In this document: positions 25,481 to 39,760 of the stretch, one piece after another
Layout of the letters: the number at the start of each line of letters is the position of its first letter
Position numbering within the stretch: the first letter of the stretch is position 1
Assembly: GCA_014338405.1 (NCBI GenBank)
Contig: JTDE01000021.1
Location: 450,109-514,108 of the forward strand
Reading direction: 5' to 3'
Length of the DNA: 64,000 nucleotides
DNA from: Paragonimus skrjabini miyazakii
Lineage: Eukaryota > Platyhelminthes > Trematoda > Plagiorchiida > Troglotrematidae
Program-made: the position numbers and the translations under genes
Notes under the pieces: generated by a model
The model's input: the letters and a program-made list of their open reading frames with translations, nothing else
The model's database searches: none
Told to the model about the DNA's origin: nothing

Positions 25481-28079
25481 ATCTCAAGAGAAAAATCTTT
25501 AACAGTCCATGTTATGTAAAATTAATGAACGGGTGAATAAATAAATAAATCGTCTGGTAAACCACAGGGCAGGTAGATAGCCTTCGTGACAGACTGTCGA
25601 TTGCACGCGTGATCTATACTTTTCCAGCAACACAATCCCAATGTTTTTGCGCAACGCCCGATTTGGCTTGATTACTGAAGCAATAGGCCAACATGATGAT
25701 CTGTTGGCTTGGTATATCTTGCGATCAACAAGGTCGGGTACCTCACAACATGATCTGTTAACACACTCCTTGTGTCAAGCACTTGACTATCCAGTTTTGA
25801 AAGTGCTTGGACATGCGCTGAACTAAGAAGCGGCCTGCTCCGCCTATATAAGTACCGTTACGAACACAAATGAACGAGTTATTGCGTTATGTGTTGCAAG
25901 TGGTGAGATTTTTATTAACAGATATCCTTCGGAGCTAAGGGTAACAGTGTCATTATTTGCTTACGGGTATGTCGCTTACATACTGGCAGTCAGCTGCTCA
26001 AAACTTCATCCGAATAGAAAAATGTATTACTACGTAACAATTTTGTGATAAGTTGCATTAAATTAATCAAAGGATCATCTTTATGTATTTTACCAAAACA
26101 GCATGACATATTGCGGCAAAACGGCGCAGCATTTTCCTCGTAACTGTGCAATTATTTAAGCAAAACATACCTAAGTTTACTTCGACGCATAGATCAACAT
26201 TTTCCAGAGCAGTTATTCAGACTACTGACACAGTCGATTACACAAACACAACGGAAAACACGAAGCTCTACTTCATGGCTTACTCAGTAAACCTAGCCAG
26301 CAGGTCATCAAGCTGACCCAGATCATAGGTTTGTTGTGTTACCATGTGAAATTGCCTCAAAGTCGTACCCGTTTGGTAACGTTACGTTGTCTACAAAATA
26401 TCGGCAAATTTCGTACATTCAAATGTGTGTCACCTGGGTCAATTGTTTACCTTACACTCAGCAAATTATTGTTTACGGGCAACTCTTCTGTTCGTTATTC
26501 CCTGATCAACTCTGTGGAAAGACAGTAGACAAATAACGTGAGCTATTTCGACCTCTGACCTGCTTTGTTTGCAAACAGTGAACTTAGTAGATCGGACTGA
26601 ATAAGTCTGTGGGACTGATAAAAATCTAAGGCTGTAAACCGTAAACTCACTTCCAACGGAGAACGTAAAAAAGATACACATGTCAGACAAAACAGACAAC
26701 TAATTGCAACAAATCTGAGAAATATTGAGCCAGAATGGATATTAAGCTGATTGATGCTCAGCCTTTGATGAAAACGTTAGTAAAAAAATCCTACTTTTAT
26801 CGGTTTAGCAATTGAAAATGATGCAATTGGTGGACTGATTAGTCATGGGCTGACAAATGGAGTGGTCAAGATTTACCATACCGCAAGGATTATCATGTCC
26901 TTTAAGAGCCGAAAGTAGGTCCGAATGCCTTCAGTGGAGTGTCAAACGTTCCACCCAAAGGATGTACGCTTTTCATAAAATGTTTGATCATGCCAAATCA
27001 TTGCATACTTATATTTACTCTGTTGAGTCGGTGATTGCTAGTCGTTAACAGATATCAACTTCTCGCAAAATATCCAGTATTCAGCAGGCTTAAATAACTA
27101 ATAAAATCCAAAAAGTGTGGTTCTGCTTGTGAATGTTTAAAATTTCAAGAGCTCTAGAACAGATCGTTTAATATATTGTGGTAACATGAGTTACTTGTTT
27201 ATCGCTGTCGTTTAAAAACCTTCTCAAAATCTATCCAGAAGGAATCACTCACCATGCAGATCTATGTGGAAATTTAAGATAATTAGTGACACGAAGTGAC
27301 AAAGACGCCAGAACAAACAAGACAGAATATTCTTCATGCTGAAAAAGAAGAACGTGGAGGGAAAATATAGGAATCATGTTAGTGCAAACAAAGAATCGCA
27401 ACACGAGCGTCATTCGCTGTTATATCTTTTGTCATGTCAAATAATTTGGTTAATCAAACGTTTATCTATTTTCGGAGATCTGGAACTTCCTGCGGCAGTA
27501 AATTTCAAAGTCAGGGCACTCACTCCCCTAACTCAGCTCATTTAGTGGCCAACGAGTTGCTACAAACAGCCATCATATTGAACTCTTTTGTCCAGATCTG
27601 ATTGTTCCACCGAGTGAAGCTCGATGACAATGATTCTAATTTATCATACGCTGAACGAATTTGAAAAACTCGCCGCATGTATAACTGATCTAGAATACGG
27701 TCGGTTGCACGGACTTCGTGCGTTGAAACAGTTATCTGTAGATGAACGTGTTCAGTTAACACACAACAGGGGGAATAGGAGTTCGGAAAACCAAACGACA
27801 GTCTGAGCCATGTCCATGAAGCAGCGGCTTTCTCGACGAACCTACATAGGTATGTTCGTAATTTTGTATCGTTGCATTTAATTGTTAAACTTGTGAATGT
27901 TTTACTATTGAGTCCGAAATTTTACTGTTCAATGCAGCGTACTAGATAACTTGGTTGAGAAGTTCAGTCTGGTCAAATAGACGGTCCCATGACTTCACTT
28001 CGAATAAACTGGAAACAGTTTGAGACAACGTTGTTCACTGTATGTTATCAATACCTTAACGTGAAACTCAGTGAGCGCG
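25481..28079. other. gene-free AT-rich stretch
   Basis: It contains a short (aaat)n run near 25540 and random short frames. The lineage-B PLE that follows has no inverted copy of its 3' end visible here, unlike the copies at 42 and 55 kb. Confidence 0.4.
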
Positions 28080-29930
28080 CGACGCCGACATGAGATCATG
28101 TGGAGGCCTTAAAGAATATACAAAAGAATATCTTCATTGCCAGATTTGATAAAGGAGCGGGAATAGTGTTGGTAGATAAGAAATCGTACTTAGACAAGAT
28201 GAATTATGTGCTAATGGACGATGACATAGTTCGAAGAATGGAGAATGAAAGGGACAAAACGCTTACATATCAGAAGCTTATCTCTAAATATTTACTGAAC
28301 ATAAAGTGAAATGGATAAACTGATATTTCAGTATTTGTGCGGGTGCAACCAACAGGCTCAGGTATATCAAGACTCTAAGACTTATCCTAAATTCATAAGG
28401 ATAGTTCGCCCCTATGCCCGATTTTAGACATGACAAGCTCACCATAACATTAACTGGTACAGTGATTGGCCGGACCCCTGGAAACGCTTCGCAACAGATT
28501 AGCTCCACAAGGCCTCAAAGATAAATTTAGGTTCATTGGAACAAAACATTGTTATTATGAGATTAGAGCTCGCCGTGTATGAACGTGTCCCCCAGGAGAG
28601 TAATTGATTTTATGCATGGTAAAATCCCTTGAATGCGGAATGAGCAGCTCAACGTGCTCCTGTTAGCTTGGACGCAGGATATCCAATTTTATTTGATGGG
28701 AAAATCTATCGCCAAAAAGATGGGGTCTCAATGGGTTAGTCATGAGGCCTATTGCCGGCTGACATTTTCGTGGAGATGAGTGAGCAACAATAGTCGACAG
28801 GACGGACGGAACAGTATTTACAGTAAAAACGGTATTTAGATAACATTTTCTGTGTCGTCGATGACAACACTGATATTGACACCCTATTATAATTAGATAA
28901 CTTAGCTCACAAGTGGCTGAAGTTCACTACAGAAGTAAAACAGTCTCTTTTAATGCTGTGCTACTGAATCGTTCAGATGGATCGATTCATCGAGGCATAC
29001 AAAGGAAGCGGACATAGAATAGTCAGTAAACCCACTTCCACAGCTTCATTCCAATGAAGCAGAAACAGAGCTAGATGTTGTATCTAGAAAAAAGGTGTCT
29101 ACAAAATTTGCACCGATGACATGCTAGACAAATATCTCAAGCTTTTATCTGAAACTTTTGTACTAATGGATGTCCGAATAAACCCTCAGCTCGTAACGTG
29201 CGACGAATGGGACCGCAGGATCGCGAACATTCTGTCGGGCGTAAGATCGTCTATATGAAGTTATCCTACAATGAAGAATGATCAGAGGTATCGCTGGCCC
29301 AAATACTTGAGGATAACGTTTCGTGCTGCACAACCAAGATTGTCGTTCACCCCTAAGCTAATTCTACGCCCTCACTTCATAGACGCAGTTCCCGTAAGTG
29401 CTACTTCATTTAGTATTTACTAATTTTTTCATGCAGAACAGGTTACATCGATAGCACAACAAGTCGCCTGTCGGAGAGAATACGTGAACACTATCCTGCT
29501 TGTTTGACGACCGGACAGCAACGAAAGACTTCCAGAACAATGTTGGCTCACCTGGTCGACCCGGGCCATACAATCAGTGTGGATGCCTTAGTTAAGCCGA
29601 TCTACCTGGTTAAGCATGTTCACAACAGAAATTCAAATTTCATATTCTGGCCGCTTCAAGAGCTATCGAAATCCGGCTGCGAAACCCTAATCTGTGCGCA
29701 AAGAAATCTTTTATTCAAGCACTAAAGTTACCATGGCCTGTTTTCACTTAAATAAGTGACGTAGCACATAGACACCCATCTCTCTAACCCACAAATTATA
29801 CCGGATTTACGATGCATTAAGATCCACGTAATTCTGGTTTGACAACTGTTTTCATAATTATTATGTTGTATTTGGCCTGAAAATGACATACCGAAAGCGA
29901 GCTTCTCCGCTACGTTTTGACCCATAATGA
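28080..29930 (+). pseudogene. Penelope-like element, lineage B, decayed, longest 5' extent
   Basis: The N-terminal region 28100-28309 reads EALKNIQKN, then FDKGAGIVLVDKKSYLDKMN, the block just before the RT fingers that the 42 and 55 kb copies lack. RT remnants follow in broken frames: QPTGSGISRL near 28350; IHKDSSPLCPIL near 28400; FDGKIYRQKDGVSMG near 28690-28730; and RYLDNIFCVVDD near 28840-28860, where the catalytic YVDD has become YLDN. The GIY-YIG part starts near 29440 (TGYIDSTTSRLSERIREH) and continues through AHLVDPGH; it ends shortly after CAQ near 29740 with LPWP. A terminal AAGC-GA-GCTT hairpin is at 29895-29904. Many stops and frameshifts make it non-functional. Confidence 0.85.
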
Positions 29931-31439
29931 AATCTACTGATATACATGCATTTTACCTATTTCATTGGAGTCGTGTGTGCTATCCACAGAAGCTGAGAGA
30001 TGTATAACCATTACAATTTGTCAGTATCTCATTTAGGTTTGATTGGCACAAGATAACAAGCAGTTGATGCTCCATGTTCATCTTATCACAGAAACAGGAG
30101 ACAAGGAATATTAGTTAATCATATGAAAATAAATAACCATATGAGCCAAAAGATAATAAGAAAAGTGAAAATCAACCGTATCTTCTGACAAGCAACATGA
30201 TAATCTGTCGTTCAAGCGTTGATTGAGTCTGTTCTATGCATCAGAGTACTACTGTGTATGCGTTAAAATCCTTGCAGTACACTTTGTTGATGGTCAACAA
30301 TTCCAAACCAGATCCATCAATAAAAATATTATTTGACAGGCAAGATTTATATTTCAGTAACATGCCTGGTTTTTACAGCATATACAAAAATATACCCTTC
30401 ACTTCCAAGCCCAATCAGAAAGAAGAAACATTTTCAAAAACCGGTCGAGTTTTTCCAGGTTACTTGGCTTTGTGTCATTTCGGTTTCACAAATGATTGCT
30501 GTTTCACATCATGACGTATACAACTCAAAACGGGGTTACAAGCTGAATCGTGGTTTCGTTCCTTGAATATTATGGTTACAAATTATGCAGAATACAATTA
30601 TGTACCATGTGAAAAAATCTTACCAGCTGACTCATAAACGTAGAGACAAAATTGAAACACACTCCTTACTGGTGCAAGCCGTTGTCGGTTCTGTGATAGA
30701 TTGAGCATAGCCAGAAGTGTTCTTGTCTCGTTTAACTAAGTGAACTATAGCATCTGGTTGTTCAAGGTCTGTCAACTGATCTCACATTGTTCATCGATGA
30801 TCGACAGTTTTCGAGCGCAGAGTCTCTCACGGGTTTTGCGCTTCCTACAGGACAATCGCACAACCAATGACATGTTTCGATGATGTACTTACGGATCAAA
30901 AAACTCTACTGACGGTTCACTCTGTTACTCAAGGACTATAGACTTTGAACGATGCCTCGTAACCGTCGTGCTCTGTACTTTTCATGTCGCTCAGATTAAG
31001 CTTGAAATCAAAAACCAAATGGCAAACATTTGGCTGAAGTCTGTAGCATAAACTGGATGGTCATAACAATTATCTCCAAACGGGGTTGTCGGTATCTTAG
31101 CCAGCGGTTAAATAAAAAACATTTTCATTTTTCATTTTTACCATAAACTGTTAGAGATTGTAACCAGTACTTACAATGTTGTGAAATCCATCACTTCTCA
31201 CTGTTCTCCCATAGTTGTTACTTCCAAGTCAGAAGCTTGTATCAGAAATGGAGTAGGAGTACACTGTTCTCTCATAGGGAAGGTGGAGGTCAACCGCTTT
31301 CAGACAGGGGATATTGTGAGAGGACACCAAGAAATTCGCGAAGACTCCATGACCTGCCGCTGTAACAGGTAAGGAGTGGTCGTTCAGAAAAATGTTTCAT
31401 ATAAGATTTGCAGTGTATTTTAAAAACGTTACCTATTGA
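29931..31439. other. gene-free AT-rich stretch between two PLE copies
   Basis: Two overlapping plus frames (30236-30514, 30333-30566) have no recognisable domain. Nothing else was identified. Confidence 0.4.
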
Positions 31440-33095
31440 TACAGTGGTTCTGTTATTGGCATTCTGTTCAGAGTATAAGGTACTTTTGCGTATGCTGAAA
31501 TATCTACAACATGTATACACAAACTGATGGAAGAATTCGTCAGTATTTTCCACCCAACGGAAGACTTCAAAATACTACCAAATCTTACTAAGTGGCTGTC
31601 ACAAATACTTGATTCTGTCAGGTGGAAACTTTCAGCACACAGCGTGTGCGATTCCTTTGACCTTATGAATGCAATTAAACACACCAATTGAATTGAGCAT
31701 TCAGTGTTTTCTCTTGACGTCGCATCCTTGTTTACCAACGTCCCACTAAAGGAGACCATAGATTACCTGTGTGATTAAATCGAGGATAGTTATATAGATA
31801 TTCAGATACCACCAGTCGAACTCAAGCAGTTACTTTATCTGTGCACTAATAACGTACAATTTAAGTTCAGTGAAGGAATTTGTCGATAAAAAGACGGTGT
31901 CGTAACGAGATCATCGTTGGAACCACTGTTTGCCAATATTTTCATGGTTAAATTGAAAAACGAACAACTGAACTCCGCGGAAGGTCAATGCAATTTTTGT
32001 CAGAAATACTTTGACGACATCCTCTGCATACTCGATAATAACATAAATTCGACTGACATCTTTGCCAGCTTCAAATATAAACACCGAAATTTGACATTTA
32101 CGTAGGGGACCGAGATGAATAACCAATTAGGCTTTTTGGATGTACGTATATATCGCCGCACTGATGGCTCAATTCACAGCACGATACACAGAAAGGATAC
32201 TTGGTAGGGTCCGTACATTCACTTCAATAGTTTCGTATCACTCGCTTTAAAAAGAAAACTAATTACCTGTTTGATGGGCAGAATCGTAAGAATTTGCACA
32301 GATGACACCATTACTGAAGAATTGGCGTTCAGACATACGATATTCATGCAAAATGGATACACAGAAAGATTCATAGACAGAGCCATGCAACAGCGGGGTG
32401 AAAGAGACCAGCAGCACCTAGTAGGAAAAAAATCGCACACATCGGATTACCCTTCAAGCGCGACACGGTAGCTGAAACTATCACATATAGGCTCACATGT
32501 GCAGTTAATACAGCATTTTGTGTTACCAAATTACCTGTCCATTTTACTTCCAATCTGGCTATGTGCTATGTGTGTACTCATTCAATCATTCCTGTGGAAC
32601 CGGTTATGTTGACCGCACGACCAGACGTTTACCTGAACGGGTCCGGGAACACCACCCAGCTTGGCTGAACAGTGGAATAACGAAATCTGTCAACAGTACC
32701 ATACTATCGCACCTGGTGGATTCGAATCATTCTGTTAATGTGACGGATGCATTTCGCCCAATCTACCAAGTGAAGGCCACCTAGTCGACGTGACACAGGA
32801 TTCTATCCACAACGGAGAGTATTGAAATTAGCCTGTCTAGCCTACCACTGTGCGTCCAGAAACGTTCTGTTCAGATTTTAGATCTGCCCTGGTCATCCCC
32901 CACCCTGTTAGCCTGTCAAGAACCATTGTTCAAGTGGGTACTTGATTGCTGTGTGACAATGAACTGTCTGACCTCATTAACCACCTGTTCCCCTTTTACC
33001 CCGTTAAAGATTCACTTGTCAAATGTATGATATAAATGTGATGTACTTAGCCTCATGATGGGTCACTGAAAGCGAGCTTGTTCGTTACACAGTAT
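31440..33095 (+). pseudogene. Penelope-like element, lineage B, decayed
   Basis: RT begins near 31560 with LTKWLSQIL, then VFSLDVASLFTNVPLKETID near 31708-31765. It continues through LKQLLYLCTNNVQF and a damaged GSP block (VTRSSLEPLFANIF, 31900-31940) to YFDDILCILDN near 32010, so YVDD has become YFDD. A GFLDV-x5-DGSIHS stretch follows near 32130-32180. The endonuclease is at 32540-32790 (CGTGYVDRTTRRLPERVREH, then SHLVDSNH), and the coding end LCVQK to LPW lies near 32850-32890. In-frame stops are present in RT, for example after DYLCD. The 3' hairpin AAGC-GA-GCTT is at 33070-33079. The first part of the element, including the fingers, appears missing. Confidence 0.85.
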
Positions 33096-34139
33096 TTTTC
33101 ATGAATACGCTGAGAATTTTTACGCGATTTAAACTTTGCTTAATCCAAAGGGAATTCTGATTTTTTTCACTTACCATGGATTACATGTTTTGGAACAACC
33201 TACATTATTTTTAATAAACTCATCTGGGTGATCAGATAAGGGATTTCTGTAAATTCAGCTGTGCGGTGATTTGTAACGATGTTCTATTAGTACACAGAGG
33301 AAAGCAAGCGAGCTCAATGTGTACTGATTTGTTTGTGTGCAGATGGAGAAAAAGGACCGTGATTCGATGGGTAAAGGTCTCGACATCAGCGGGACATTTA
33401 TTCAGGAGGTCATAAACATTTTGACAGAGGTGACCGTGCTTTTTCAACCTCAACTATACCTTGATGCAGGCTTAAAAGTGAGTGTCTCTCAGAGTACCTG
33501 TCATATGGTCATGCTGATTTATCACAATATCGTTAGCTACTTTGCGATACAATAGTTGTTCATGTAGCTCTATCAACAACATTATAGTGTCGATCATAGA
33601 AAGACTTATCACTGTTCAAGAGTAGGGGAAACAAGATTGATATTGCAGTTTGGCTTAATCGAAACCCCACTAGAATTTCTGCAATAAAAATGGGTTCAAT
33701 GAGTAGCACAGTTTTGCTCCATAATTAACATTTCGTAGAACAATGTGCAAACCAGCAGAAAGATAGTTGGCCTAAAGCTCATTGTTTCACTTGTCTTGGG
33801 AGAAATAGACTGTTAGTTTGTATCGTTTACCAATGAAAGTGATCAAACTGAAACTATGAATAAAAATCACATTATATCTGTTAGGAGGCCAGACGTTTAA
33901 CAGTAAGCATGAATTGTCTAGCGGAACACTTGCCAACTTACGTGATATACTGGCAGTGCATTTGCATCTCTGATCGGATGCACTGGTCGCCATTCTCAAA
34001 CCGCATGTTTATTCCAAAAAACGTTTGTTTTTCGAGCTGTTTAATGAAGTAAACAAAACTTTCTTCGATTTGCCCTGTTCTACACACTTCTGTTCTGCTT
34101 TAGTAGATGATGGTGGATTGCAACACACCGTCATCTAAG
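33096..34139. other. gene-free AT-rich stretch
   Basis: Only short frames, none recognised. Confidence 0.4.
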
Positions 34140-35480
34140 TGAAGCTCCTTGAAACTCCAAAACCAAAATCTTAACTCAACAGATGGAAATTATTCTACAA
34201 TTGGTGCAAACTCAAAATGAGACCACAAAAAACGTTGATTAAAATCATCATGCAGCATTCCCATAAACAAATTCTCGGCATCCGTTAAGTCTGGTTTAAA
34301 CAAAATGACCGACTTAGCATACGACGTAAATGACGGTACGACGCGGTTCTTGGTTCCGACCCTATGGTCATTTAAACGAATGGCGCTGGCAATTTGCGTT
34401 AGGTTTTCCTAATCTGTAGTATCCGCGGGCGAAGAAAACTGGTTAAAACTTTCTAAACAAACAACTTCAGTAGTTGAGCTTTCGACGAGACATTTACGTG
34501 ACTGTTCAAGATAGATGAAAGTAATGCTTCATTGTCCAACGTACACTATATCTGTTTCAGACCGGCCGAAAAAGAAATAGATGATACTGATACACTAGGT
34601 ACTACCGTCATTCATAACTGAGGACGATCCAAATTCAGAGTGTTGACTGAAGATTAGGCGAAATATCTCATACTTATGTGTAGTTTTAATCAACTTATGG
34701 TGCGGAGCTCAAATAATATTCTCTGAGCAGACTAGAACCAGGCCCTGCAGCTATTTTCTGTATAGTAACTACAGAATGCCGCAGTGATCAGTCGAAATCT
34801 ACGTCACCAGCGTAGAACAGATGAACCTAGTTTAAATACTAATAACATTTCCTGCGATCAAACAATCAACACAATAGTTCCTATTGGGCCCAAAATCAGC
34901 TGTTCAAACAGACGCTTAGTAGCATGCTATCAATGTAAGAATTAGCACCTTGTCATAAGATGTCCGCTTGCAACTCGCAGGTTCCAAAATTGCAATATCA
35001 AAGATTTCAAAACAGCTTGCTGTTGAGCTCATCCAGCGGATGCAGGAAGCCGCCGATGAGAAAGATAATTCCAAATACTCATTAAGATTATTAGAAACTA
35101 AACTTCGAAGGTAAACGTATTAATTAATTTTGATTTGCCTGGCAGACAAAACCACACAACCTTTGTTGCTAGCGGTAAACTGGCTCGTCTTCAACTGGAT
35201 GCTGCGCCAGAAATAATTGCATTGCAATGGCTACCTTGATCCCACCGATTGAACTGCTCACATAAGGCACAAGGTGTTCCTGAGGATACACCACAAATGA
35301 TGGGATTTACAATCCGATAATTAATTATCAGGACAATTTTACTCGACACATTTTGAGTGGATCGAAAGGCTAAACAACTTAAATTACCACCTGGTCATTA
35401 ATGTTCTCCACACGCCTCAGCGTCTAAACCTCTCTGCGACGTAGACCACGAACCTCTTGCAAACAGCTACAATGAAGCAC
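34140..35480 (+). pseudogene. Ty3/gypsy-type gag and protease remnant
   Basis: A zinc-knuckle-like array reads C-Y-Q-C-K-N-stop-H-L-V-I-R-C at 34925-34963. This is a C-x2-C-x3-H-x4-C spacing with one stop codon inside, followed by an R-R-F-Q-N-C stretch, as in gag proteins of flatworm gypsy elements. About 200 bp later, at 35170-35225, GKLARLQLDAAPEIIAL resembles the aspartic protease active-site strand, where LQLDTAS would be expected; the Thr is Ala here. The region between and upstream (34140-34900) is a plausible decayed gag with many stops. No RT was seen downstream before 38.4 kb. Boundaries are approximate. Identification is by motif only. Confidence 0.5.
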
Positions 35481-38479
35481 CCTGGAAGTAAAAGTTCATT
35501 TTCATGTAAGATGCTAGCTTTTCCTGACTGTGTTCCTCTAGAGATTGCCGTACATCATTTATTCCATGTTTCTAGCGGATGAAGACGTTTAGGTTGTGAA
35601 ATAAACTGGGTAGTTTTATTTGAAATTTATTATGGTCTTGTAAAGAAATCACACTTGTTAAGATTTCAGATTGTCGTATAGCCTCGTGATGAAGATTGAG
35701 ATGTGTGCGAGGTAGAAGTAAATAGTTTTATTATAATGGTTCAAATTGATTACTGGATATGTCAGTAAGAACGCATTCAATGTTAACGATTCATATCTGT
35801 ACAAATAAGATTTCAACATTAAAAATTAACATTCACACATAACTACATCAGCGCTTTCTCACCAATTGTTCAACCTCTAAACTCTACTCCCTTGTTTAAT
35901 ACTTCACCGGTTTCGCGAGGTGGTAGGAATGAAACTTTGTTATGAAGTGAATAATTCCACTTTAGACAAAATGTTTATTCCAATAAAAGAAGTGTATTTA
36001 TCCGAAATTATTATTGGGACAAACGTTTTGAAATTTTTCAGAAAACAAATTTTACATCGTACTCTTATACCAAAATAAGTGCCATTGTTTTAATGACTCT
36101 CTATTCTGAGTGTTTGAATGAGATATTTTTTTGATTAACACAAGTATTTGCCATTGATACAGCACATCCCATAGTCTGACCATTTTTATTACCTAGATAG
36201 TGAAACGGTTAAAAACGTCGAGTGTATTACTAACTAATATCAAATTCTATGTGACACGAAAGTCGGAAATTGAGTAAAAGTGCTTCGATCAAACAAAAAA
36301 ATCAATTAATAACTAGGCCCGGGAATTTGCATCTAGCGTGCTTTTTTCCAATGAATTTCAGTACATAATTCTTAATGTCATAGGGCCATAAGATTATTTA
36401 GCAGTGTTATCAGCATTTGTGTGGTCTGACTTTTTGGAAGTGAATCTATGAGAAATTCAGAAATTCCACAATTGAAATAAAGGGTTTAGTGGATCGGCTT
36501 AAAATATTGATGATTTTTCTCTGAATTGGCAACACTTCACGGGATACGAAGAACCACTGTATTCTGAGTAATAGAGAGAGAGAGACTAGTAGGTACAAAT
36601 ATCGTGGGGACAGCAACGGCTGAACATAGGAGTAAGGTGATGTTTGTCTACGAAAGCTGTGGAGTACATATTACAGATGTAACGATAAATAATTTTTACA
36701 AAGTCAGCCATAAGACTCTTAGATGAAAGATACTACTTTTTAGATTGCTGTAAAAGGGTACCAGGAAAAAGCCAAAAATTAACAACAAGCCGAAGAAATG
36801 AAGACTTAAATTCACTTGATTCTTTTGAAATTGTCCGCATAATTTATGACAGTCAGGTTACTTTGCGAATGATATAAACCTATGAGATATGTCTTGGATA
36901 ATGCATCCAAAAGTGATCTGAGACGGTTTCTTGACAGTACGACTAGATTAGGCTCGTAAAGAACAGTCATCCACCAAAAGTTGCATGCTGGTTTGCCTTT
37001 AAGCACGAACATCCTGTTAAATAGTCCAAAATCAATTTTGTCGTCAATTTGACATTGTCACTCATACAATTGCTGAGAACTGATAGAAGCTGTGGGATTT
37101 GACTTCTTTTATTTTCACACTTGACTGCTGCTCTCACCTACAAATAAGCTTTTTAACCAGTACACTTCAAAAGGAAGCTACACACTCTACGTTCGCTTTT
37201 ATTTATTACACACACCAGGTCGTTGTTGAAAGTTAGGGTTTGATTAGTCAGTCACGTCTACTATCAGGTTACTAGCGTTGTGACTAACATGCTGGTCTTA
37301 CAGGAACGAGGGCCGGAGTACACACCTCAGCTCGGACGAAGATATTCAATTCTGACGACATGTAGTAGAAGTAAAACTCGCGACTAGTGCTTACTTTTGA
37401 AATGCGTTAGCCGAAAATCTTAGCAGGATGCTGACACCGCGATCAAGTGAGGTCATTGTTCAATTTAAAACAAACAATGAGTAGTCTACTTCAAAATTTT
37501 CACAAACCTCAAACGGAAATATTGTCAGTTCAAGATAAACCGCACCATATCGTGTTTCGCAAATAGTAAACGTTATTGTTACTTCTCACTGTTCTAATGT
37601 ACAATCTCCTAGTCAGACTAACCAAACTCCTATTGCGTAGAAATGAGTTATTTAAAACATTTAACCGGCAGCACCGTTCTGTATGCTGTTGATAACTTTT
37701 TCTAACAGAATCAGTTACACAAACCAATTTGCAAAACTGGTTGCTTCTTTTAATGACCATTGGCGGATTCCATGCCATTAAACTTGACAGAAGTGATCAG
37801 AACAAAATGACAATACGTCAGATTACTGATAAAACACATTATTCATTTTTTTAGTGTTGTAAACTATCTTCGAAACACTAAAACACGCAAAAGTGAATAT
37901 AAAAATAAAAACGATCGGGTTAGAGACCTGACACTGTTATGCAATATAATTTCTGGCGATAGTGTAAAATATTCCATTTTTCAGACAAGATCAGCAATGT
38001 TGGCACAAACAAGAAATTCAGAAAATAGAAACCAATATTAGTACTTTAGAGTAAGACAAAACTATTTCGAAATTGCCCACTTTAATCTGTTTGACAGTAA
38101 ATCAATTAGATCTCCGTACATTACTATCAGGAGTGTAGTATACACGCTATGACCACCTGTGCATCATCATACTGGTGCTATGACTCAAACTACGTTCTGA
38201 CTGATCGCGCCTTCATCGACCAACGACTCATTCATTCACGCACATAAGAATGACGCTATCGCTTGTAAATGTCAGAATATAGTGTGTAATTTGTCTGAGT
38301 AATATGTTTCCACTACCACTGTTATTGCTTGTATGGTCTAATATTGACTGAATCCGACCAGAACCTCAACAAAAATACTATGTGTGAAAGTCTAAACTGT
38401 GCACGTGCCCTCAACTACCAGCATACATACGGAACCGTCGCATTAACCAACAACAAAATCATGATTCGGTTTCCCAAGC
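35481..38479. other. AT-rich stretch without recognised genes
   Basis: If the gag/protease and integrase remnants on either side belong to one gypsy element, RT and RNase H should lie here, but I could not see them. A short (ag)n run is near 36571. Confidence 0.4.
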
Positions 38480-38700
38480 TAGTCTTATGCGTTATACCAA
38501 GAAACAAAACTTTGTGTCGAATGTGCCTTTACTACAAAGAAACCGCAATAGACTGAACCCAAGTCGCAGATGGATCTACAGCAGCCGCTGTCATACATAC
38601 ATGTCGACTATACCGGCCTCCTCAATGTTTATAGTCAGTAGGTCACTGTCGACTCAAAAGCGGACACCTGTTTCAGTAACTTAACACTAAGATAGCTTAA
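38480..38700 (+). pseudogene. Retroviral-type integrase remnant (gypsy-like)
   Basis: In one plus frame the sequence reads LCVEC at about 38512 (the C-x2-C of the HHCC zinc domain), then TEPKSQMDLQQPLSYIHVDY (about 38555-38615) and TGLLNVYSQ, then VTVDSKAD. H-V-D-Y-T/A-G is the first catalytic Asp block of the integrase core, and VD-S-K matches the following strand. At least two stops interrupt it. It could be the 3' part of the element whose gag/protease remnant is at 34.1-35.5 kb, same strand, 3.3 kb upstream. Confidence 0.5.
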
Positions 38701-39664
38701 TCCACCGGTTTACTTTTACGGTTATACTTGTTTCAAACAAAGATAAATAGATCGTTTTAGTTTATCTCGAAAAGAACGCAACTATCCGTATCCGATCCTC
38801 GTCGTATCACTCGCGTTCGAAAGATCGCCCCGTATATTCCATCAGTACATTCATTCGTATTTCACTGAAACCAGTTGTCTACCATTGTCCAAAAGCGTTT
38901 TCCTTCAGTTGTTGGACAGTATCACGCTTCCAAACACTGGAGGACAATTAACCGCCTAGGGTGGTAGTGAGCAAAATAATTCTAACTTCATCAGACCATT
39001 ACAACGACGTTCAAAAAGCGCAACAGTAAGCCACATCCTACCACTCCCATCAAAACTAACAGTTCTTGCAAAATTGAAAAAAGTTAACGGTAATTGTGGA
39101 GGCGGAGCTACGTTCTACAGATAAGAAGGGACATTATCTGTTCAATCCGGGTGATAAACTTCGGTCACTTGTATACCCACTGCCTACAACCAAGACTGAC
39201 TTTGATCTGTTACTGAATCCCTTCAGATGAAGACCGGCAAACAGAACTAAGCTTTTGTTAGGAGATCACCAATTTCTGAATTGTCCATACAGCTCAGACG
39301 AGGAGTGGTAGCAGTCAGTTAAAAAGAAGGTCACCACCGATGAACCGTATTTGAAATCTAGCAAACAACCTATCACCTTGGGGAGACTAAATATGTCAGA
39401 CTTCAGTGATCTGAATAAAGTCAAGATGGTTGCGACGTTATTACTTCACTGACAGAAAACATTGGTAGGTGTTTTCAAAATAACTGCTTTATTCACCTTA
39501 GTAATGTTCCTCAAATGTACTTTTACTCTGTTGTGTTTTTTATTCGATTTGGGAAACTGTTCTATTCTGCCTCACCTTGTTCGGTTTTGTCCAATCTTTG
39601 TATGTTTCACACGATAATCAAGGACTGAATTCATATCAAGTCAAATTTCCCCGTTAAAAGCGAT
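38701..39664. other. stretch without recognised genes
   Basis: It may contain the rest of the decayed integrase, but no motif was visible. Confidence 0.35.
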
Positions 39665-39760
39665 TCTTACAGGAATGGTGGCTGAGCAGGTATGAGCTTC
39701 GGCTCTTAATCTACAGCTTTGTCGGTTCAAACCTCCTTCCGCCTGGTATAAGTCCAAAAA
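39665..39760 (+). mobile_element. Possible tRNA-derived SINE fragment (third type)
   Basis: It has an A-box-like tggctgagcagg at 39679-39690 and a B-box-like ggttcaaacct at 39724-39734, spaced as in a pol III internal promoter. The sequence is unlike either other SINE family here. The cloverleaf is incomplete, so it is not a functional tRNA. A tail of unknown extent follows. Confidence 0.4.
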
